Shown: positions 52,662 to 64,000 of the stretch, piece after piece
Numbering within the stretch: position 1 is the stretch's first letter
Layout: each line of letters opens with the position of its first letter
Source of the DNA: Scleropages formosus
Taxonomy: Eukaryota > Chordata > Actinopteri > Osteoglossiformes > Osteoglossidae
Length of the DNA stretch: 64,000 nt
Direction: 5' to 3'
Assembly (NCBI RefSeq): GCF_900964775.1
Contig: NC_041825.1
Location: 1,710,001 to 1,774,000 of the forward strand
The notes under the pieces: generated by a model
Seen by the model: the letters and a program-made list of their open reading frames with translations, nothing else
Database searches by the model: none
Told to the model about the DNA's origin: nothing
Position numbers and translations under genes: made by a program

Positions 52662-55600
52662 TTAACCTATAAAAGAATGAAAAGAAGAGTATGAGTATTT
52701 TAAAATCTGTACAATGTGACATTTTATATAGCATATTATGTATACAATATTCTGAGCAGTGTTCGTAACACTTACATATTGCAGAAATATAAACAGAGGA
52801 GTGTTTTCTCAGTCTCACCTTGGTATCCATTGCCAAAGAACCCATTCAGTCCATATTTAATTTCTTTTCCACCTAGAGAAAGACATTCTGTATCAGTCTC
52901 ACTGCCAGTTCATATTTCTGCTATAGGAACTTCACACTCCCGCAGTGTAAAAGTTTGAAAGTTATTAGATAAATGCATTAATACATACACGCACACTTTC
53001 TGAACCGCTTGTCTCATACGGGGTCGCGGGGAACCAGAGTCTAACCCGGCAACTCAGGGCGTAAGGCCGGAGGGGGAGGGGACACACCCAGGACGGGACG
53101 CCAGTCTGTCGCAAGGCACCCCAAGTGGGACTCGAACCCCAGACCCACCGGAGGGCAGGACCCGGTCCAACCCACTGCACCACCGCACCTCCCAAATCCA
53201 TTAATAATTGCAACTAAATATTAAACGTTTTTTGGGCAATGCGAATTGCTGCTGCTGCCCAGCGTCACGAGAGAGCATCGTACTGCATATCGCTTGACGG
53301 GGGGAAAAAAAAAAATCAAAATTCAAAGTAAAGTTTCTACTGCATGCGTATCGCTATGGCAGCATTGTAAAGTTGAAAAATTGTAAGTTGGCCCATCGTA
53401 ACTTGGGGACCGTCTGCACTTTTTTGTTACTGAACCCTTTGCTTCAAGCTCCAGTTTTGTCCGGAGTGATTCCCATACCATAAGCTCTGATCCCCTTCTC
53501 TATGATTCTTTTCTTTTCACTGCCCACTCTATGAGGGCTCTACTGTATCAGTGTCACCCTGTCACCCCATGGGGTATTCCTTTGCCTGTCTCCTTTGTTA
53601 CCTCACTTTACTCATTACCTTACCATGTTTTACCCTGAGGATCAAGGTGCAGTTTTGGATGCTGCAGAATGTGTGTCTGTTGCTCAGGCGGCAGTGGCAG
53701 CTGTGGTTTGAGAGGTTTGACTTGCACAGGAAGCAGGGCTCGAAATTGTGTAACTGCGGGTGCAAGAGAGGGGCTAGTAGTGTCCAGGGGTGGCACAGCC
53801 ACCGATAGCACCTCTGAGTCTAGCGGTGAGGGTGCTGAGGGAACAGAGACATCCTCAGGGACCAGAGCAACAGGTAGGAGAAGAGAAGTGACTGGGGAGA
53901 AAGAGGGAAGCACTTGTCCTGGAGTAGGTGAAGGAGCATCGACTGAGGTAGAACCTCCTTTAAATGTTGGTCCAGCAGGATCAAGGTGGTTATGGAATTT
54001 GGGAGAAAGAAGCACACCGGTGAAAACAGAAAGCATGAAATAATGTGGGTAATCAATTGGGAAACAGAGGAATTTAAATGCGAAGAAAGGGTGAATATGA
54101 TACAAGAAAAAGTGAAAACGAGAAGATACCAACAGATATTCGAACACGTGAAGTTGGAAAGAAACAGAGACAGACAAAAGAAAATGAGAAGATAAATTTC
54201 TAGCCTGTAAAAAAACAAGGCCAGAATTGTGATGCAAAAAGCAATGGTGAGCAAAGCGCTGATAGAGAAATAGAAACGTACCAAGAATAGAAATTATTTA
54301 GTTCCAATTCTTTAAAATGCTATATAAGCATTTTAAGAAACCTGAATGCTGCAAGGAGTGGATAAAATAACAGAAGCAAAACATGAAAAAGTTTAACTTT
54401 GAAGTAACAAAGTCACAATCAGAAATTCTTTTGTTACTGAGTCATACCGTATTATGTTGATTTTCCAAATAGCCATGTATGTGTTGACGATAACGATAAT
54501 ATAACTGATAATGAGCATTTGAATATATTCCATTTAATACGCCATATATGTGGCAGTAACATGAGGCAACTGAGAAAGAGCTATGGAGGCCAGTCGATCT
54601 CGAACTACAGGTGAATTAATTAGAAATTATTTAATTTGTGAAAGTCTCAAAAATAATGACACAATGTTACAAACACAGACAAACACCATTGGCCAAGAGG
54701 AACAGTGGTCACAAGTCAAAGCTCATGTCATGACCAGGCCTGCACCTCGACCAGCAGCACCTGACACTAGTTGAAACACTTGGCCATAATAACCAGCACT
54801 CGACCATGTTCCAGTTGTGGAATCTCTTAGAGACCACCGTCCTTCCTGTGTTCATGAGCCATTCTCAGCTACTTTATCTGTCCTTCCTCTGTGTACCCCT
54901 CTCCTTGTCCCTATTTCTGTTTCCCGTGGTATCGACTTCGCTTTGCTTCACCGACCACGTCTTCAGATTCTCCCCTCAGACCCCGTTTGCACCTCCGATT
55001 GACCCACGCCTGTCCGCGACTGACAGTATTGCCTCGTCCTGAATGTCCTTGTAAACCATGAGCCCTCAACTGGGTCCACATATCTGGGTCTCCGGTCTGC
55101 TTCGCGTGACAGCTCGTTGACAGGAATAGATGAACACTTCCCAGCATATTTACTAAATGCCCCAAAAATCCAACCTCAAAAATGACCACAGAATGGAACC
55201 GGTACCTATATGACCCAGTCTCAGAAAAAACTGGATGTAGTGAATTTCCCAAAGCTGGATTTCATGGCACAGCTGCCATTCAGAAACTATTTGCATCCAA
55301 GGCCAATGCCCAAAGTTGCATAAAGAAGACCAAGTGCACCCTATGGTGCAAAACACTTCCCGCATGATGTTCCTATATATTGCCGGGTCATAATGTCCCC
55401 ATAAATAGCAGTATGAAGTCAAATGCCTTCCAAGGCCTCTCAAATCATGAGATACAAACATCACTGAGGACTTCTATGACAGCATTCTAAGAAGGACTGA
55501 AGCTGTTCTGAATGTAAAGGGTGGTGCCACTCGATATTCATATATTGACTGGTGGCAAGGTGCTTTCGTTACTTTGCCCACTCTGCATCTGTCCCATTAT

Positions 55601-58600
55601 TTTTGTGCTGCAGAGAAAAATGCGTCGCTTTGCCTGTTGGTAATCATCTGTGTAAGTCTCAAGAGTAGATATTTTATTTTTGAATAATTCTGTTCAAACA
55701 GCTGTTTCAGGCCAGTTAGTTAGTTCTGTGATCAGTCCCTATGTGACGTATGTTTGTATGTCAGAACTACTGAGTCCCACACTGATATAGCAGAAGTCTG
55801 GGTGCTCGTGAGAATCTGTGTCCCTCTGAATACCTTTGGTTTACCTTCAGAGTGCACCGTTAGGTTCAGGTAACTTCAGTGAACATTAAATTAAGCAAAT
55901 TTACTCATGTGTATGACTGGCAGAGGAAATACCGCGTTTACATGCACTGCATATACACTGGCAGAAACGTACCATGTTTACCAGTAGATTTACTATGTCC
56001 TTCCAGACCAAGGGGCTGAACCGGCAACTCGGCGTTTCCTGGGACAAAGAAAAGTCAAATAGAGATGGACGTGCAGAGAGCTACATAATGATAGTCGCAA
56101 AAATGCACAGAGGAAAGATGCGCACCGTACGATCCAGCAGACTTTCCTTCTGACCCCGGTCCAAGCGGATGGGCATCATATGGCAACCGAGTGTTTCCTG
56201 AAGGACAGCGAAACCACATAATGAGGTACAGTAGGTGAGCCTTTGATGCTTAAAGCAGTACGGTACTGTACACCTCAACACAACGCGGCAAAGACAACAA
56301 AAAAAAAAGCAGAAAAGTGTAAAATACCATATTTTCCAGAAGATTTCCCATCAGCCTCTAGTCCAAGTTGTTGTGTATAATACGGTAAACCTCCATTCCC
56401 TGTGAGGCAACAGCAAAGAACATGAGGGCCACTGAGTCGTCATTAATCGAAAATAACGATGATGATGGAACCCGAAATTCACCGTATGGGTTCGCAGATG
56501 TTCCCTCAGCGCCGAGTCCCAGGGACTGCGCCCCATACGGAGATCCAGCCTGTCCTGCGAATCAAGGGGAGAAACGGAGCAAGAGTATGAAACTGTCTCA
56601 TATTTCATAACTCCTTCTGCCTAGAAATGACAGTAAAATGAAGACTGAAAAAACCCACCATATTTTTCCGCACTTTTCCCACCAGAAGGGAGCGGTTGAG
56701 CTCCATATGGGGAGCCACTATTTCCTAAGAGTGACACAGGACGCGGGGGGGTCACCGTAAAGCGGAAGTGACAGAAAGACAGCGACGGAAGCTGTGCGCA
56801 TCTAGAGAGAGACCGAGAGTCCTGGAACAGATACACATACCATATTTTGCAGATTCCCCATCAGTCCCTATTCCGAGGGGCTGAGCACCGTACAGAAAAC
56901 CACCGATTCCTGAAAGAGAGGGATGCAGAGTACGAAAAGTCAGGAGTGGTAGAGCGGAAACGTTTTTGAGGACGTATTGGTATTTTCTACCTAATAGATG
57001 ATTAAATAATTTTCGCACAGACACACACACACACATTTTCAGAGCCGCTTGTCCCATATGGGGTCACGGGGAACCGGAGCCTAGCTTCCAACACAGGGCA
57101 TAAGGCCAGAGGGGGAGGGGACACACCCAGGACGGGACGCCAGTCCGTCGCAAGGTACCCCAAGCGGGACTTGAACCCCAGACCCACCGGACAGCAGGAC
57201 TGTGGTCCAACCCACTGTGCCACCGCACCCCCTCGATGTATTGGTATTTTCTACAAAATAGATGATTAAATAATTTTCACACACACACTTTCTGAACCGC
57301 TTGTCCCAGAGTCAGAGCCTAACCTGCCAACACAGGGCGTAAGGCCGGAGGGGGAGGGGACACACCCAGTACAGGACACCAGTCCGTCGCAAGGCACCCC
57401 TAGCGGGACTCGAACCCCAGACCCATCGGAGAGCAGGGCCCGGGTCAACCCACTGCGCCACCGCACCCCCTTAAATAATTTTCAGTTACAATAAAATAAA
57501 ACAGAATACAACTTTCTACAACAAATATTGCCTCGAGGCTCAGCCTGAATGAGCACCTCTGCGGACAAAGGCGGCAGAACGCAAAACGACAGGTGAAATA
57601 ATGTCTTCACTACAAATAGAACAGAACGGAACGAAGATACGGTGAAGTGGTGTCTAACCGTAGTTCCCAGCAGGTTTCCCAGCTGCTTTTCCTCCTGCTC
57701 CGACTCCCAGGGGTTGGGGAACATGCGGCAGCCAACTTCCTGCAAATTGCCGGTGAATCGATAGGAAAGTTTGCAGTGAAGATCACGATTCATGGAAGTA
57801 ACAAAGAGCGATAAATATGAATGTGCTGTACATGTACAGCGTTTGGGTTCTTACCATATACTCCTGCCGGACTGCCTTCGGACCCGAGTCCCGCTGCCTG
57901 GGAGTCAAACGGCAACTGGCCGATTCCTATCGCAGGAGCACGGGGAAAGGAATTATTTCAATTTTCTTTATAATTAATGTATAATTATACAGTAGATCAT
58001 TGTTAAATTCTTTTTAAATCCACAGGCCCAATGTATTGAATTAATTAAATATGGTTTCATTTGGTTCACCGTTTAGTTCACACAGTAAAATACTGCAGCG
58101 ACCTCAGCGAAGAAAAGAAGAAAACAACAAGTACAAAAATGGAGCCAAAGACGGGACTTTGCTGAAGTAAAGTGTCCTGTAAAGGATCTTTCACAAAAAA
58201 AAGGTGCAATTATTGTTTTTCTGTAAATGTGCTTTGTCTCCATTTATCCTTCATATTGTAAATGAGAACATGGGGCCCGTAAGGCTCTTTGGAGAAAAGC
58301 ATCAACTGAATGAAAAAATGAAATATGTAAATGTACACATGTTCCACTCCCTGTCTCGAATCGTTCTTATGTTAATAATTTCGGTCATCGTGGAGCTCAG
58401 AGCTTCGAAGACTTACCATTCAGCCCGGCAGAAATGACTGCAGCACCATCGTAAGGAAGTTGACTAGTGCTTCCTAGAGTAAAATTGCCCCCCCAACAAA
58501 AAAAAAATAATTTAAATGCAACTGAAGTTATATTAATTAGTCCTAATTTTAAAATGATATTTTTCACAACTAATGAAGCCATAACAGACTGGTGACAACT

Positions 58601-58727
58601 GATACGGAAAGTTAGAAAATGGTCTTCCTGAAGCATCGTGCCAAACTTATACAATGTACAGTAAAGCTCCCGGTGGCCCTTTACGGCTGTTTCCATGGTG
58701 ACGACAATATCACATGAAACACTGGGC

Positions 58728-58768
<41 letters not shown>

Positions 58769-61700
58769 GCAGCCCAGCAGTTTCAGTGCTGTAAAGTGGC
58801 ACCGGGAGCCCATTATTCACAGCCCGGCTGTGCGACGTCCATCGCGCTCGCAGTGTCCATTCAGCTCGGCGACACTAAACCAGTGAATGAGACACTGGTG
58901 TCACTGCTGTCCACCAATGGGAGCGCGAGCCACAGATCAGGGATGGGGATGAATGCAGCGAGACACATGCGGATGGTGCGTCCATCTCTCATGAGTAGAA
59001 CGGGCCAATCGGTGTGTTGGAGCGCAAGGTACTTCTATACGCACGCACACAAAACGTCTACGACCACTTGTCCCAAGAGGGGTCGCGGCGAACCGGAGTC
59101 TAACCCGGCAATACAGGGCACGAGGCTGAAGGGGGAGGGGGGACACACCCTGGATGGGACGCCAGTCCACCGCAAGGCGCCCCGAGCAGGACTCGAACCC
59201 CAGCCTCGGCACACGGCGGGCCCCGGCCAAAGCGGCTGCGTCACCGCGTGCCCCCCCCAAGGTACTTATTGTAACTGTAAAAATGGCTCAGTCAAAGCCC
59301 ATTCTTGTTCTATTGTATTTGTATTTCTGCCAGCGAATTTCCAGAGGTGTATCACTGATTTCTAACTGCACGCGCTCGGAGAAAGCAGGAATTGGAGCTT
59401 TGAGAACCCTTCAACTGCAGCACCGTCTGAGGAAATACAGCACATAATGGAATAAGGATGTGGTCCGTCCTCACCGTACTGGCCTGCAGTGGAATCCATT
59501 CCCAGTCTGGCTCCCAGTCCGGCTCCCAGTCCGGCTGCACTCAATAAAACGGAACTGGACTTCAGCGGTATAAATAAGTTATTATCCTTATTCTTCTAAG
59601 AAGCAAAAACTGTTAGGCTGTTCATTTTTTTGCTCCCGTGAAAATTCTTGTCTCTTATTCTACATTTTTGTGAATTTTCTCCAAGCCCAGTGCTCAGGCG
59701 CACTCACCCAAGCCTGGTTCAGCCCCTGCTCCAGCAGACTGGATCGTCCGTCCCCCGTAGGGCAGCTGCCCCGTGCTGTAGGTGCCCGCCTTGCCATCAG
59801 GTCCCAACCCAGCAGGAACCACAGGTCGGCCCCCAAAGGGCAGCTGTGCAGGAGTGGCACCTGGAGTCGAACCCGGAGCCACACCGTTTCCAGCCCCCGC
59901 TGCAGAGACAGGCACGGCGGTGATCCGCATCAGGTAGGAGAGCGGTTAAGGACCCAGCCTTGCAACTTGAAGGGGTTTAAATCCCAGGAAGGCCTGTTAG
60001 TTAAACTCTCTACACTTGGATAACCTGGTTAGTCGCTAAGAAATACGCGTGAAATCAGCCGAAAAACAGACTCACGGAGAAATGATGCACTTGACACCGA
60101 GGCCAATTCGCAAACGGAATAATTTGACGTCGCTCCCATTTTAAATATTTCATTTAGAAGCACTGAGCCGACTGAACTGTAACCGGCAGCTTTTTAGAAA
60201 GAAAAAAAGAACGGAAATCGTGGTGAATACCAAGCCTGAAAAAGCCTCAATGAGTAACGAAGCAAATTCATTCCCTGTAAAATTTGTGACCATTGATCGC
60301 GGTTTTCACTCCTGTCAGCATTTCGAAACACAGCGAACGTCTCACACGCTCGCTCCTGCTCACCATATTTGGAGGACTTGTCTCCGGCAGGTAGTCCAGC
60401 GCTCGGACTCTGTCCATCATAAGGGCCTCCAGCAACACCTAGAATGCAGGAAAAATACGCATCATTCATATCGTTTATTCATAATGAAGACGTAGAGCAA
60501 CGCTACTTGCAGTTGACTGCTATGCTCTCAGTCATGAGGAAACTTTCTCAAACTGGGCAGCTGGTGGCGTAGTCGTTAGAGCTGCTGCCTAGACCCATAA
60601 GTCACAGGTTTGAATCCCACCTCCAACTATAGTACCCTTGAGCAAGGTACTCCCTTTAAATTACTCCAGTAAAACTGCCCAGCTGTATAAATGGGTAAAT
60701 GTGCAGATCAGATTTAAAACCCTGGTAATAAGCTACAAATGCATCAATAGAACTTCTCCCAGAAACCTACAGGACCTGATCAACCGCTACACCCCCACCC
60801 CACTGTTACGCTCTTCCACATCTGCCCGCTTGGTGGTCTCGCGCACAAAAGGTAAAACTCTGAGATTCTTGGTTCTGGTTCTGTTGTGGTGGAACGACCA
60901 CCTGTCACTCAGAACTGCTGAATCCCTGTCCACATTTAAAAAGGGTCTGAAAACTCAACTCTTCCAGACTCACTTCTGCCATCATCTCTTAAGTTCGTGT
61001 AAGGTGTAAATGTTCATACACCATAACTTTAAGATCATGATAAACCGTTATACAGCTACTCCTGTAATGTAACGTAAATGTTTATCTGTATCTGAAAATA
61101 AAAATTATTACTAGGAAGGTAATTTTGAATCTTGGATATTCTGATAACGTTTTATGCAGCTACTCGTGATGAACATCGGTTCACATGGTGGGAAGAAACA
61201 AACTAACTGCACTTAAGAATCACACGTCTGCATCTCAGTGTCTCTTCCTGCTCATATAATGAACGCATTGTATTATCCATGAGATGTTTGTCGCTTTGGA
61301 GAAAAGCGTCTAGTAAATAAATACATGTAAATGTTAATAATTGTAAGCTGCTTTGGAGAAAAGCATCAGATGAATAAACGCAAAGTGACAGTGAACCGAT
61401 TGCCCACCTGCCCCCTTTTCTGCACTGGCCCCCGGTCCGAGATTGGCTGACACACTGGGTGGTCCCGTCCCTGAAAAAGCACACATGCATTATAAAGTCA
61501 CATCATCATTACTGCTACAGCACAACATTTAGTAAAATGAGCTTGAATTTCAAATTCAATGCCGTTCCCATGTTTAACAACAATTAAACTTGTCTTTGAT
61601 TCCCTTTGGACTGAGGAGCAAAGTACAGTAGAAAGAGGTCAGTCGATGTGATTTGAGGGCGAGCTGCAGAGACAGCGCCCTTATACATGTTCCCCTTCAC

Positions 61701-63305
61701 AAAATCACACCGTAGTGTTTAGGTTCCTGACATTCCTTTTGTTTTCAGAGATTAGTTCCTCCTCAGCCCTGCTCCAATAACTCTTTTCAGTTTATTCCAA
61801 AACCTTTTTTTAAGACAGTAAGAGCTACGTCATTCCTTTGTAAAAAATTATTCTTATTGAGACCAGTGGCAAGGCGGTGCAGTGGGTGGCACTAATGCCT
61901 CTCAGTTCCTGAGTTGTGTGCTTATGGGATAGGATCCAGATTCAGGTTTGTGTGGGTTTCTGTGAGTGCTCTGGTTTCCTCACACAGTCCAAGGACATGT
62001 TTCGAGTGAACTGGGGTCCCGTCACAGTGGTCACCAGGTGGTCACCGGTTCATCACCTAACCTGGTTACTTCCTTTTGTAACTCACTGCGGTGCACAGTG
62101 CAGTCTTAGAGAGGTCAGGCCCAGGTTAGTGAACGAGGAACACTTCCCAGGGCCAAGTTCACGTGGAAGTTGATGAGGTCTAACAAAGACCATGAGAGAC
62201 AGTGTGTTTGGGACCTGCAGCCTCTCCAAGTGAGAAGGCGGCTGCCTATCTGTTATTTGGCATCAACTCTAAATGCTACACATGAAATTAAATGGCACCT
62301 GCTTCCTTGCCTGCCTTGGCCCCCCATCCTCCACGGTGAATGGGCACACTGGGGTAACCTGTCCCTGAAAATTATACGGATGAATTTTACATTATGGCCA
62401 TTCTTACAAGTACAGCTATATTAAACAGATATATGAAACCTTGCAAGTATTTAATAGTCAGAATGTAGGATCAGTAAGAGAAACACCTACCAGCGGCAGC
62501 ATTAGCGCCATTACTATAACCTAGAGAGCACAGAAAAGAAGCAGAAAATATTTTAAAGATATAAACACCTATATACACCTATATATACATACTGTATATA
62601 CACACACACGAATTCTAGCTACACATTAGGAAGTTTTTTTATTGATAATTGCTCCTTGAATCTGATATTTAAAAAAACACAGGGAAATAACACTACAGTA
62701 CATTATATTTTTCTGATGAACATTTAAACTTTATTAATCATTATTTTAATTTTGACTGTTATTAGTTACTGTATGTCTGTAGCTTTACCTTTCATTCCCA
62801 GCCCACCTTGACCTTAAGGGTAAAGAAAGAGGAACAGCAAAAATAGAGGAAAAAAAAAAAAAAAAAAAACATATTATTATACTACTGGACATCTTAAAAT
62901 ACACCAGAATTACAGTTTTCCCTGTAACCTCCTATCTATGACCCACGTATCTGTAATTCAGGTAAAGGACTGGACATGTCACCTGACAACCTGAACATTC
63001 CTGCTCAAGTCCCTGGTGTGGCCTGGTTGATGCTTCCTGCACCTCAGCTGCTCTATTAAGTATCAGAAAGAGTCAAAACTGTCCCTGGCTTTGGACAAAC
63101 GTGGTCACTGAACAGCGTATTAATGATGATGCAGATGGCCATTGTTAATAGCATCGACGCCCTCTGTAAAATAATAATAATAATAAAAATAATAACATTT
63201 TTGTGAAAATGATCCGAAAGGCGGCGCACTCACCATTGCCGTAGCCGTGGCCGAGCCGCGCTCCCCGATAGGCACCCTGTCCTTTACCGAAAGCCGCAGT
63301 AGGAC
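52662..63305 (-). CDS. Elastin-like modular extracellular matrix protein (calymmin/GREP1-like), 3' part
   Basis: Twenty exons read on the minus strand: 63305-63234, 62806-62789, 62520-62491, 62358-62299, 61470-61408, 60438-60364, 59899-59708, 59534-59475, 58473-58417, 57926-57855, 57739-57659, 56909-56841, 56724-56659, 56554-56483, 56399-56328, 56197-56126, 56038-55973, 53957-53634, 52872-52819, 52666-52662 (stop TAA). All are phase 1-1, with the Gly or Ala codon split at both ends. The module is G-x-(L/S)PYGxQPLGxGxxGKSAxKYG, e.g. [19 protein letters not shown] (56.7 kb) and [20 protein letters not shown] (56.1 kb). Exon 59708 fuses two modules ([20 protein letters not shown] then [13 protein letters not shown]). 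Lys before K-Y-G recalls elastin cross-link sites. About 526 codons lie in the window; the signal peptide and 5' exons lie beyond the right edge. Calymmin is a fish notochord-sheath matrix protein; human GREP1 sits near PAQR4 on 16p13.3, which supports this identity. Elastin itself is the alternative. Exons in unread gaps may be missing. Confidence 0.8.
52972..53215 (-). mobile_element. SINE family A copy in a matrix-gene intron
   Basis: Near-repeat aaatgcattaata / aaatccattaata on either side marks the target-site duplication. The copy is full length and reverse-oriented. Confidence 0.88.
53225..53417 (-). mobile_element. Tigger-like MITE remnant
   Basis: The right end, read on the minus strand, begins cagacggtccccaagttacg. 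It continues through caacttacaatttttcaac and catgcagtagaaac, words shared with MER2/Tigger-type nonautonomous elements of vertebrates. Confidence 0.55.
54290..55169. other. Intronic, origin unclear
   Basis: No matrix-gene exon recognised. 54790-55080 is pyrimidine-rich with repeat-like character but no diagnostic motif. Confidence 0.35.
55170..55540 (+). mobile_element. Tc1-like transposon, internally deleted remnant
   Basis: The + strand has a middle-transposase stretch with [20 protein letters not shown] (matching the family's K.GFHGRAA..KP...NA). It then jumps to the C-terminal end [18 protein letters not shown] (family: RR..AV...GG.T.Y). The catalytic region between is gone. Confidence 0.65.
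56975..57483 (-). mobile_element. Two tandem SINE family A copies with shared flanks
   Basis: A roughly 43-base flank (gtattggtattttctac ... aaataattttc) precedes both SINEs, and its last 13 bases (ttaaataattttc) follow the second. This is the pattern expected when one insertion plus its left flank is tandemly duplicated. The second copy has lost about 20 bases of the body. Confidence 0.85.
58733..58766. repeat. (TG)n microsatellite
   Basis: TG run in a matrix-gene intron. Confidence 0.9.
59027..59269 (-). mobile_element. SINE family A copy with target-site duplication
   Basis: caaggtactt flanks both sides (about 59027 and about 59259). The copy is full length, reverse-oriented, with a short tail. 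Confidence 0.85.
60555..61385 (+). mobile_element. SINE family B head fused to an L2-like LINE 3' end
   Basis: 60555-60705 is a family B head and body (ggtggcgtagtcgttagagc, caggtttgaatcccacctcc). It runs straight into an L2 frame at 60707: [57 protein letters not shown], ending SSCKV at about 61009. Two LINE/SINE tails follow at 61285-61330 and 61345-61385 (ctttggagaaaagcgtctag; ctttggagaaaagcatcag). Confidence 0.8.
61865..62030 (+). mobile_element. SINE family C copy
   Basis: ggcggtgcagtgggtggcac (tRNA-like head) followed by gtgtgggtttctgtgagtgc, tctggtttcctcacacagtc and caaggacatg. Confidence 0.7.
62852..62871. repeat. Poly-A run
   Basis: About 20 consecutive A bases in a matrix-gene intron. 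Confidence 0.85.
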
Positions 63306-63717
63306 CTGTGGGGACAGTGTAGATTCACATCGGTAGGCCAGAGACACAGGAAGACCCAGGAGAGTGGAAACATGAGCGCAAGGAGTACGTCATGAGCAGG
63401 ATGAACCTGACAAACTGAGAAGCAGTGAATATAAATATATAAAATATGAGAATCATGTAGACGGACTAAGGACTTCCTTTTGGGTACAGTTTTACCCTTA
63501 ATTTAGTCATTTCCAAATTCATAACAGATACACAGTACAGTGCAACTGATTTTAGACTGTTTTGGATGGGTACCAGATACACACTAGCACTTAAAACTGC
63601 TCTGAAAAAGCAGCTTTAACTCTTTTTTTTTTAAGTTTCTTAGCTTGTGTTTTGATTTAGAGTGAAGCACAATTGCTTTCAAAATCATTATGAATCTCAA
63701 ACTGGAGGTTCAACAGA

Positions 63718-63932
63718 GAAACACACACACACAGAGTCTGAAACCACTGGTCCGAAGCAGGGTCACGGCGAGCCAGAGACTAACCCGGCAACACAGGGCG
63801 CAAGGCTGGAGGGGGAGGGGTCGCACCCCAGATGGGACGCCAGTCCATCGCAAGGCACCCCAAGCGGGACTCGAACCCCAGACCCACCGGAGAGCAAGAC
63901 CCGGCCGAACCCGCTGCGCCACCGCCCCCCCG
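63718..63932 (-). mobile_element. SINE family A copy
   Basis: Short CA tail at 63720, then gtctgaaaccactggtccg and the standard body to gcgccaccgcccccc. Reverse orientation. Confidence 0.88.
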
Positions 63933-64000
63933 TAGCATGCATGCATCCCGAATATGATACATACACAAACTGTTCAGTTTTTTATAAATTAATATTTAGA

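Noticed and set aside
53669-54043. Plus-strand frame opposite the Pro-rich exon
   Set aside because: The minus-strand reading has matching phase 1 splice sites and fits the gene; the + frame lacks both.
54790-55080. Possible LTR-like sequence
   Set aside because: Composition is suggestive, but I see no terminal repeat pair, primer site or retroviral protein motif.

Overview
This is a gene-dense piece of a vertebrate nuclear genome, almost certainly from a ray-finned fish. The evidence is intron-containing genes with GT-AG junctions and fish-like proteins, Tc1-like and Tigger-like DNA transposons, L1-like and L2/Rex-like LINEs, many tRNA-derived SINEs, and abundant (CA)n microsatellites. One SINE with a (CA)n/(TG)n tail is present about 15 times. 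From memory it resembles the SINE load of osteoglossomorph (bonytongue) genomes, but that is a guess and not a demonstrated placement.

Layout, left to right. (1) 1-966, + strand: the last two coding exons of a cytosolic sulfotransferase (SULT1-like). It is followed by a Tc1 relic, a GC-rich promoter-like block at 2.65-3.1 kb, and a second, apparently broken SULT copy (4.0-4.9 kb). (2) 9.48-9.73 kb, +: the last two exons of a gene I do not recognise. (3) 11.0-16.7 kb, -: tufm, the mitochondrial elongation factor Tu, complete in ten exons (448 aa). (4) 18.6-23.9 kb, -: a protein phosphatase 1 catalytic subunit, ppp1ca-like, complete in seven exons (331 aa). (5) 24.7-27.8 kb: a repeat island with two L1-like 3' ends in inverted orientation. 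(6) 28.2-36.3 kb, +: pelo, the ribosome-rescue factor Pelota, complete in thirteen exons (385 aa). (7) 41.0-47.8 kb, -: paqr4, complete in three exons (272 aa), with a CpG-rich 5' flank reaching to about 49 kb. (8) 52.7 kb to beyond the right edge, -: the 3' part of a large elastin-like extracellular matrix gene. I identify it tentatively as the calymmin/GREP1 type. It is built from small exons that all begin and end in phase 1.

The genes do not form one pathway. tufm (mitochondrial translation) and pelo (cytosolic ribosome rescue) are housekeeping translation genes, ppp1ca is a signalling phosphatase, paqr4 is a seven-pass membrane protein, and the last gene is structural matrix. ppp1ca and pelo are head to head, and pelo and paqr4 are tail to tail. 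The most distinctive locus is the modular matrix gene. I reconstructed 20 in-window exons (about 526 codons) by hand; every internal exon is a multiple of three and splits a Gly or Ala codon at both ends.

All exon coordinates come from reading splice sites and frame continuity by eye. No alignment or database search was run. Repeat edges are approximate unless a target-site duplication is given.
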